From: Candidatus Aminicenantota bacterium | GTDB lineage: Bacteria; Acidobacteriota; UBA6911; RPQK01; JAJDTT01 | Length of the DNA: 10,469 nucleotides | Direction of reading: 5' to 3' | Assembly: GCA_026706325.1 (NCBI GenBank) | Contig: JAPOYZ010000224.1 | Location: 1 to 10,469, forward strand | Notes under the pieces: generated by a model | Database searches by the model: none | What the model was told of the DNA's origin: nothing | What the model saw: the letters and a program-made list of their open reading frames with translations, nothing else | Program-made: the position numbers and the translations under genes | Shown here: in pieces, positions 5,669-10,469 of the stretch | How the letters are laid out: the number at the start of each line of letters is the position of its first letter | Position numbering within the stretch: the first letter of the stretch is position 1

Positions 5669-7405
5669 TCAGTTCCGGCTGCGGGTCGTGCTCCGAGAGC
5701 GGGACGCGCCTCCGGAAGATCCGGATTGCCTGGGAGGGGACTGTACCCGTGGGCTGGTCGAACGGCCGAACGACGGTGCCGATCGATAAGTGGGAGTCGT
5801 CCTGTTGTAGGTCGGCACCGATGACGGTGTCCGTGACCTGGATCCCGAAGAGGATCGGACCGACGGGCCGGTAAAGGTCGGTGAATTGCCGGACCTGGAT
5901 CGTCTCGAACTCCAGACGGATGGCCTGGATGAATTGCGGCTGCTTCGCGTGGTGAAGGACCCTCTGGAGGCGGGCGAAGTGCGAGAAAAGCTACGGCTCG
6001 ACGACCTTGACCGGAAAGACTGCCGGGCCTGGGTCCGCGTGCCGTCGGTTCCACCTCTGGCGACGCTGGGCCGTCGAGAGCCGCCGCCCGCGACTCCCTC
6101 CCGGGAAATCCCGGTGGTCCGGGATGCCAATCTGGAGGACCGGACGTCACTCCTCGAAAGGGCGGAGCTACGATTCCAGACACGGGAACGCTGAAGGTCT
6201 CTGGGTAGACCTTTCCGGAGACCGCCCACGACGGCGTCGGAGGCCAAGACGCGGGTCCTTGTTGGTTCCCGGCCCAAGTCGTTCCGGTGAACGACGGTCA
6301 GGCCGTTGGAACGATCCCGCGGATTCCGATTCCCCAAGGTATTGTTTGGGACCACCGTGGTCGGATTTGCGCCTCCGATGCCCCTCCCGTAGTAGCCCCG
6401 GGGCGCCCAGCCAAAGTAGTCGCCTCCCCAATAGAAGTCCACAAGTGCCGGCCGCCATCGGTTGAACCCACCCGGCACCCAGGCCCAACGGCCCATGGGT
6501 CCGTAATAGATCCAGCGTCCGTAGTGGTAGGGGAGCCAGCCCCAGGGTTCATGGCTCATCCAAGTCAGTCCGGTTGAGAGATAGCGCCACTGTCCGTATC
6601 GGAACGGAGCCCATCCCACCGAGGCGTCGGGCACCCAGACGTGCCCGTAACTCCCGGCGTTAGCCCAGTAGCCATGCTCGTCCAACGACTGGACCCCGGG
6701 AAAGTCAACACCTCCCAGGTACGCGGCGGAACGGGTGCTGACCATCACGGCGTCACGCTGACCGCTCCATAGCTCGAAATCGTCCAGATCCCGAACCAGC
6801 GCCTGGATTCCGATCCGGCGTGCGTCCAGAAGCAACTGTTGCCCTGTCTCCAATCTTTCCTTCCCGTGCCGGCTGCTGACTTCAGCCCGGCCCTCGTGGA
6901 CCACAAGGCGGATCGAGCCGTCGGGATCGACTTGGATTCGGTAGAGTCCCCTCTTGCGAATCTGGACCGAGGCCTGGTCCAGGTCAACCTGGGTGCGGTC
7001 GGCGTCGGTCACCCGCAGGATCAGGTCTCCCTCGTGAAGCTTCAAAATAGTCTGCTTCCGGGACAGCTCAGGGAAGAGGACATCCGTCTCCCCGGATATT
7101 CGAACGAAGTTTCCATCCCCCAACTCCACCTCGATCCGCGAGCCGGGGTGGCCCATGATCCGGTCGCCGCTGACCAGCGGTAGATTGAGCGCCACCTCGT
7201 TCCAGTCCACGTCACCCGCAGTCTCATAGGCGGCAGTGCCGTCCATGAAGCTGACCCTGGACGGATGGTCCCGTCCGGCCGAAACCCATGTGGCGGAAGT
7301 GCCCGCAATCAGGACAAGGAACGCACTCAACAGAGCCGTTCGGCTCCACTGGCACGGTCTCGGGCGTGTGGGATCACCGGTGGAAATTGGGGATGAGGTT
7401 CTCAT
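5669..7405 (-). CDS. Exported FecR-domain / tryptophan-rich (DUF6600-like) protein with an Arg/Ser tail, paralogue 2
   Basis: This encodes 578 residues and aligns without gaps to paralogue 1 over roughly the first 350, most positions in 41-340 being identical or similar. It has the same architecture: signal peptide (ALLSAFLVLIAGTSA, 24-38, then VSAG), FecR-like domain (about 75-195), tryptophan-rich module (240-340, 13 tryptophans; W280 of paralogue 1 is leucine here) and an Arg/Ser tail from about 411. The tail is about 136 residues shorter because it has only one copy of the unit repeated in paralogue 1. Its end (PTYRSAPS ... RSRSTTRSRN) still resembles the other C-terminus. GGGAGG lies five bases upstream of the ATG at 7405. 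As with its partner, there is no neighbouring sigma factor or receptor, so a structural or binding role in the envelope is more likely than classic FecR signalling. Function unknown. Confidence 0.88.
   Translation of the reverse strand: MRTSSPISTGDPTRPRPCQWSRTALLSAFLVLIAGTSATWVSAGRDHPSRVSFMDGTAAYETAGDVDWNEVALNLPLVSGDRIMGHPGSRIEVELGDGNFVRISGETDVLFPELSRKQTILKLHEGDLILRVTDADRTQVDLDQASVQIRKRGLYRIQVDPDGSIRLVVHEGRAEVSSRHGKERLETGQQLLLDARRIGIQALVRDLDDFELWSGQRDAVMVSTRSAAYLGGVDFPGVQSLDEHGYWANAGSYGHVWVPDASVGWAPFRYGQWRYLSTGLTWMSHEPWGWLPYHYGRWIYYGPMGRWAWVPGGFNRWRPALVDFYWGGDYFGWAPRGYYGRGIGGANPTTVVPNNTLGNRNPRDRSNGLTVVHRNDLGREPTRTRVLASDAVVGGLRKGLPRDLQRSRVWNRSSALSRSDVRSSRLASRTTGISREGVAGGGSRRPSVARGGTDGTRTQARQSFRSRSSSRSFSRTSPASRGSFTTRSSRNSSRPSVWSSRRSRSGNSPTFTGPSVRSSSGSRSRTPSSVPTYNRTTPTYRSAPSFGRSTSPRVQSPPRQSGSSGGASRSRSTTRSRN
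5915..6037 (-). repeat. Single copy of the Arg/Ser tail unit in paralogue 2 (residues 457-497)
   Basis: RTQARQSFRSRSSSRSFSRT followed by SPASRGSF and ending SRPSV corresponds to residues 597-635 of paralogue 1 (RTPQSSRPASPSRSISRSSP and on to SRPSV). Only one such unit is visible in this protein, which accounts for most of the length difference between the paralogues. Confidence 0.6.
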
Positions 7406-7452
7406 GATTGCCTCCCATTATACAGACGGAGACAATCTTTGCCTGGTTCAAT
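7406..7452 (-). promoter_or_regulatory. Conserved 47-nt leader of FecR paralogue 2
   Basis: This is the counterpart of 5487-5533. On the plus strand, CAGACGGAG starts 18 bases from the ATG and GGTTCAAT ends 47 bases from it, in both leaders. A perfect TATAAT (7422-7417 on the minus strand) falls here, but it is only 11 bases from the start codon and is not kept in the other leader. Confidence 0.5.
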
Positions 7453-7494
7453 CTCCAAACCAAGTTTTCGATCGTGGTTCCCTTACCTGGCTCC

Positions 7495-8631
7495 TCACCG
7501 TGTGAGTTCGTAGGTTCCCTTCAAATGCTGGTCATTCTGGAACCATTCGATCCATTTGCCCGAAACCCGTTCCGACTCGAACGAGAATTGGTTGTGTCCC
7601 ATCGACATGGTCACCGGTTCGTTGAAGAAAGGATCTTGCAGAATCGTGAAGGCAAGCCGTAGAAAGCCATCCTTCAGTTCGCCGTTGACCAAACTGAACT
7701 CGGGAACGTCGAAATCCTGACCGTCGACACCCGAGATTACCATGTATCCGCGTATCGACAAGCCCTCGGCCCAGAGGGCAAGTTCGCCAGTGGCGTAGCC
7801 TTCATCGTCCTCAAGACGAACCGAATAGGTGACCGGGGCCGGGTCCAGTGGAAGACTTGAGAATTGTCCGCCTGAGAAGGTGAGGGCTGTTCCGAAAATG
7901 GGGACGTCGGAAGCGATCTCGACCTTGCCACCGTCCAGTGCCTGACCCGGAAAGTACTCATGGAGGAATTGAGCCAAGTGAGATAGTGGCCCTAGTGTAA
8001 TGACCTCCTTGGTCCCCAAAGGATCCCCGTCTCCCGAGAAGAGGGAGAGTTCGACCGTGGCCGTTCTTTCTCCACTCAGGTCGCCGTTGACAAGGGCGAG
8101 GGCGATCTCCTTGAATTTTTCGAAGGGAATGGAAGCCCGGTAGAATTCCTTGGAGGGAGCGATGCCCACGCTGTCGCTCACCCGGCCGTTCTCACGGACC
8201 AGATATGAGAGGTTCGCCTCGATAAGGTTTTCCAGCGATAGATTTTCGAAATTGTCGCGCGACAGATCTTCCGTGAGCAGGATGGCGGCGCCCGCCTCCA
8301 CTTGGGACCCGGTCAAACGAAGCGTCACCGTGGCCTGCGGCTGGATTCTTACTGGGTATTCGCCATTTTCCACGGCGACGCCGTTGACCGTCGGGTTCCA
8401 GTCCACGCTCTCATTGTTTACGGTTCGGAAAAGGCCCAGTGTCCCGGCATAGGGACGTGATCCCCGATTGGTCAAATTGATGACCGTCTCGTAGCCGCCT
8501 CCCACCACGACTTGTCCGAACGCGGCGTCCTTCTTGGGATAGTAGTTCTTGAGGTAGGGGTTTTGCGGGTTTTGCGCCGAGGCGACTGCCGTGAAGGCGA
8601 ACCAAAAGAGTACGAATCGTTTTGTCTTCAT
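7495..8631 (-). CDS. Exported beta-rich protein of unknown function
   Basis: This encodes 378 residues from the ATG at 8631, chosen because GGAGG (8639-8643) lies seven bases upstream. An earlier in-frame ATG at 8652 would add seven residues ahead of the lysine-rich n-region. A clear signal peptide (MKTKRFVLFWFAFTAVASA) predicts cleavage before Q20. The mature part is almost all predicted beta strand. Residues about 45-125 look like an Ig-like domain (FGQVVVGGGYETVINLTNRG ... ATVTLRLTGSQVEAG). A middle region (about 150-270) includes SVGIAPSKEFYRASIPFEKF, and the last 100 residues end in GKWIEWFQNDQHLKGTYELT, reminiscent of lipocalin-like or calycin ends. I recognise the overall style from acidobacterial exported proteins but know no function. 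It is 89 bp upstream of FecR paralogue 2 on the same strand with no strong terminator between, so co-transcription is possible. It is probably periplasmic or secreted; no lipobox or transmembrane anchor is seen. Confidence 0.85.
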   Translation of the reverse strand: MKTKRFVLFWFAFTAVASAQNPQNPYLKNYYPKKDAAFGQVVVGGGYETVINLTNRGSRPYAGTLGLFRTVNNESVDWNPTVNGVAVENGEYPVRIQPQATVTLRLTGSQVEAGAAILLTEDLSRDNFENLSLENLIEANLSYLVRENGRVSDSVGIAPSKEFYRASIPFEKFKEIALALVNGDLSGERTATVELSLFSGDGDPLGTKEVITLGPLSHLAQFLHEYFPGQALDGGKVEIASDVPIFGTALTFSGGQFSSLPLDPAPVTYSVRLEDDEGYATGELALWAEGLSIRGYMVISGVDGQDFDVPEFSLVNGELKDGFLRLAFTILQDPFFNEPVTMSMGHNQFSFESERVSGKWIEWFQNDQHLKGTYELTR

Positions 8632-8707
8632 CTCTATTCCTCCAGTCCTCACGCTCTTGTTGACGGAACGGCGGGAACAAAGGTTCGATCCCCTATCCGG
8701 CGGAGGT

Positions 8708-9754
8708 TCAATACCCGGCCGCCTTGTTGACGACGTGCCGGAGGGGCCGGCCGGTGGCGAACCGTTCGATGTTGTCCCGGATAAGATTCGCGAGCCGAAC
8801 CCGCGACAGGCGGGAGCGGGTCGCCACGTGGGGCGTGATGATGACGTTGTCCATCTTCCAGAGCGGATGGTCGGCGGGAAGCGGTTCCGGATCGGTGACG
8901 TCCAGGCCGGCGGCCCGGACCTTGCCTGATCGCAGGGCCTCCAGCAGCGCGTCGGTCCGGATCACCTTTCCCCGGGAGACGTTCACCACGTAGACGCCCT
9001 CCTTCATGGCGGCGAACTCGGCGGGTCCCAGCATTCCTTCCGAGGCGGGCGTGTGGGGGACGCAGCTCACCACCACGTCGGCCTCCGGCAGGACCCGGTG
9101 CAACTGGTCCGGAACCACCACTTCCTCCACGTCCCGGCTCAACGGGATGTCCTTGGGGTCGACGCCCAGGACCCGCATGTCGAAGGCCGCGGCGCGTTGG
9201 GCCACCTGGGAGCCGATGCCGCCCAGGCCGATGATCACCATGGTCTTGCGGCGGAGTTCGATCATGGGCAGCCGGGTCTCCCCGCGCATCCAGTTTCCGC
9301 TGTCCATTTCCCGGTCGTACTCCTTCAGATTCCGGGTGAGGGCGAGGAGCAGGGCGAAGACATGGTCGGCGATCTCGGGTCCCATCATGATCTTGGCGTT
9401 GGTCAAGGTGATGTCGCTGTCCTTCAATTCGGGAATGTGGACGATCTTCTCAACCCCGGCGCTGGTGCTGTGCACCCATCTCAGCTTCTTTCCCTGGCGC
9501 AGGATTTCCTGGCCCTTTTGGCCGTAGGGAAGTCCGATGATGGCATCGCAGTCGGCGATGACGTCGGCAATCCCACCCTGGCCGGGCACCACCAGCTCCA
9601 GGTTGGGTAGCCGCTTCTCCAGGTCCGCCAACTGTTTCTTGTAGCCGGCCCCGACCAGGACCTTCACCTTCGAGGCGAGGGCCGGGCTCTGACCCTGGGC
9701 CACGATCCAGAGCAAGCACAGAATCGTTGTCTTCAATGCGAACCGCGTGTGCAT
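8708..9754 (-). CDS. Exported D-isomer-specific 2-hydroxyacid dehydrogenase (NAD-binding)
   Basis: This encodes 348 residues. The catalytic core is complete: Rossmann motif GLGGIG at 176-181, catalytic R261 in VNVSRGKV, E290 in AGLDVTDPEPLP, and H309 in ITPHVAT. These are the Arg-Glu-His of the family that interconverts 2-oxo acids and D-2-hydroxy acids with NAD(P)H. The split N-terminal catalytic domain starts at KVKVLVGAG (about 29-37). A signal peptide is joined directly in front: MHTRFALKTTILCLLWIVA then SPALA/S, cleavage near residue 27. It is not twin-arginine. Export is odd because the cofactor is cytoplasmic. The ATG at 9754 has AAGGAG six bases upstream. The frame stays open further upstream over the divergent aldolase gene, but that extension is antisense and not real. 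It is divergent from the aldolase, with 111 bp between the starts. The exact substrate cannot be told. Confidence 0.92.
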   Translation of the reverse strand: MHTRFALKTTILCLLWIVAQGQSPALASKVKVLVGAGYKKQLADLEKRLPNLELVVPGQGGIADVIADCDAIIGLPYGQKGQEILRQGKKLRWVHSTSAGVEKIVHIPELKDSDITLTNAKIMMGPEIADHVFALLLALTRNLKEYDREMDSGNWMRGETRLPMIELRRKTMVIIGLGGIGSQVAQRAAAFDMRVLGVDPKDIPLSRDVEEVVVPDQLHRVLPEADVVVSCVPHTPASEGMLGPAEFAAMKEGVYVVNVSRGKVIRTDALLEALRSGKVRAAGLDVTDPEPLPADHPLWKMDNVIITPHVATRSRLSRVRLANLIRDNIERFATGRPLRHVVNKAAGY

Positions 9755-9813
9755 AACCTTCTCCTTGGTGGGATCGAACTTAAAACCTGACGCCAAGCCG
9801 GGACACTGAGACC

Positions 9814-9841
9814 ATAATGAGACAAACTGTTCAGGAATCAA
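9814..9841 (-). promoter_or_regulatory. Candidate promoter for the dehydrogenase gene
   Basis: On the minus strand TTGATT (9841-9836) and CATTAT (9819-9814) are 16 bases apart, each matching four of six consensus bases. The spacing would give a leader of roughly 50 nt before the ATG at 9754. Weak matches in the only available intergenic space; the divergent aldolase promoter must lie in the same 111 bp but I cannot place it. Confidence 0.3.
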
Positions 9842-9865
9842 ACCTGGATCGGAGGTGCGACAGCC

Positions 9866-10469
9866 ATGAGAAAGTGGACACTGCTGCTGGTATTGACCCT
9901 TTTCCCCCTTCTGGCCGGCTCCGGAACCGTCGCCTCTTCGGAAGCGGCCGAGTCCCCGAAGCGGATCAACAAGGCCATCGAGCTGCTGGAGCGAGGGCAG
10001 CCCATCTACTACACGGGAGGCCACGGCGGTTACGAGGAGGGGCGCAAGCTGGCCCGGACCTGGGCCGACTACATCAACTACGAGATGGAGCATGGGTCCT
10101 ACGACGTGACTGCGCTCCGGAGATTCATGCAAGGCCTGGTGGACGGCGGCCCCACCCCCAGCGGGCACCGGACGCCGGCCGTGATCTGCACGCTGCCCGT
10201 GGGCGGAATCGACGAGGCCACCATGAAGGCCAACTACTGGATGGTGCAGCAGATCCTGGCCACCGGGGCCCATGGGATCCTGCTCTGCCACGCCCGCACA
10301 CCCGGGGCCGTCCAGGTTCTGGTCCAGGCCGCTCGCTATCCCTTTCACCGGCAGGGCGTGGGGTCCGCGCTCGAAGAGGGGCTGAGAGGCAGCGGAGGCC
10401 AAGGCTACGCCAGTCAGATCTGGGGGGTCGGAGGGGACCGCTACCTGGAATTGGCGGATCCCTGGCCCC
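9866..10469 (+). CDS. Exported HpcH/HpaI-type aldolase family protein, C-terminus off the right edge
   Basis: An open frame of 201 codons runs from the ATG at 9866 to the window end. GGAGGT at 9851-9856, nine bases upstream, supports the start. The signal peptide (RKWTLLLVLTLFPLLAGSG, then TVAS/S near residue 24) is clear. The mature part carries family features: PIYYTGG with an alpha/beta-barrel pattern, TPAVICTLPVGG, ANYWMVQQILATGAHGILLCHARTPGAVQVLVQAARYP (around 131-168), and YLELADPWP at the edge. I recognise this from HpcH/HpaI aldolases (2-oxo-3-deoxy or 4-hydroxy-2-oxo acid aldolases), metal-dependent class II enzymes that split such acids to pyruvate and an aldehyde. The segment expected to carry the metal-binding Glu/Asp is largely beyond the window, so activity cannot be confirmed. 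It is the only plus-strand gene and is divergent from the dehydrogenase. An exported member of a cytoplasmic enzyme family is unusual. Confidence 0.8.
   Translation, partial: MRKWTLLLVLTLFPLLAGSGTVASSEAAESPKRINKAIELLERGQPIYYTGGHGGYEEGRKLARTWADYINYEMEHGSYDVTALRRFMQGLVDGGPTPSGHRTPAVICTLPVGGIDEATMKANYWMVQQILATGAHGILLCHARTPGAVQVLVQAARYPFHRQGVGSALEEGLRGSGGQGYASQIWGVGGDRYLELADPWP

Noticed and set aside
7417..7422. Perfect TATAAT upstream of FecR paralogue 2, as a -10 box
   Set aside because: It would start transcription at or within the Shine-Dalgarno sequence. It has no -35 at a suitable distance, and it is not conserved in the otherwise similar leader of paralogue 1.
9755..10402. Upstream extension of the dehydrogenase frame to a start at 10402 on the minus strand
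   Set aside because: The extension is antisense to the aldolase gene and shows no domain. The start at 9754 has a good ribosome binding site and begins a signal peptide.

Overview
The window is GC-rich (about 60% by eye) and reads as chromosomal DNA from an uncultured or poorly studied member of the Acidobacteriota. That placement is an inference. It rests on the FecR + tryptophan-rich (DUF6600-like) exported proteins, the exported beta-rich protein of 378 residues, and the exported D-2-hydroxyacid dehydrogenase and HpcH/HpaI-type aldolase, a mix I associate with that phylum. No rRNA, tRNA, CRISPR array, insertion sequence or phage gene is visible.

Layout from left to right. All genes are on the minus strand except the last. 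(1) 1-671: the first 223 codons of a probable alpha/alpha-barrel (terpenoid-cyclase/prenyltransferase-like) protein, cut by the left edge. (2) 668-1341: a type II toxin-antitoxin pair, a Phd/YefM-type antitoxin and a VapC PIN toxin. A candidate operator (perfect 8-bp inverted repeat) lies just upstream at 1367-1390. The toxin stop overlaps the start of gene 1 (ATGA). (3) 1433-3118: a three-domain thiamine-diphosphate enzyme of the acetolactate synthase superfamily. (4) 3342-5486 and 5669-7405: two tandem paralogues, each with signal peptide, FecR-like domain, tryptophan-rich module and a long Arg/Ser tail. Each has a related 47-nt leader and a related terminator hairpin, so the duplicated unit appears to include flanking signals. 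(5) 7495-8631: an exported beta-rich protein of unknown function. (6) 8708-9754: an exported D-2-hydroxyacid dehydrogenase. (7) 9866 to the right edge, plus strand: a divergently transcribed exported HpcH/HpaI-type aldolase, truncated by the window.

How they may work together. The divergent dehydrogenase/aldolase pair shares a 111-bp intergenic region. Aldolases of this class release or use 2-oxo acids and the dehydrogenase family reduces them, so the two may act on related substrates, apparently outside the cytoplasm. The ThDP enzyme also belongs to a 2-oxo-acid family but is separated by the FecR genes, so a link is only a guess. The FecR-like pair has no sigma factor or TonB receptor beside it and looks more like envelope or surface proteins than anti-sigma regulators.

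Gaps without genes are all under 300 bp (1342-1432, 3119-3341, 5487-5668, 7406-7494, 8632-8707, 9755-9865). They hold the hairpins, leaders and weak promoter candidates listed below.
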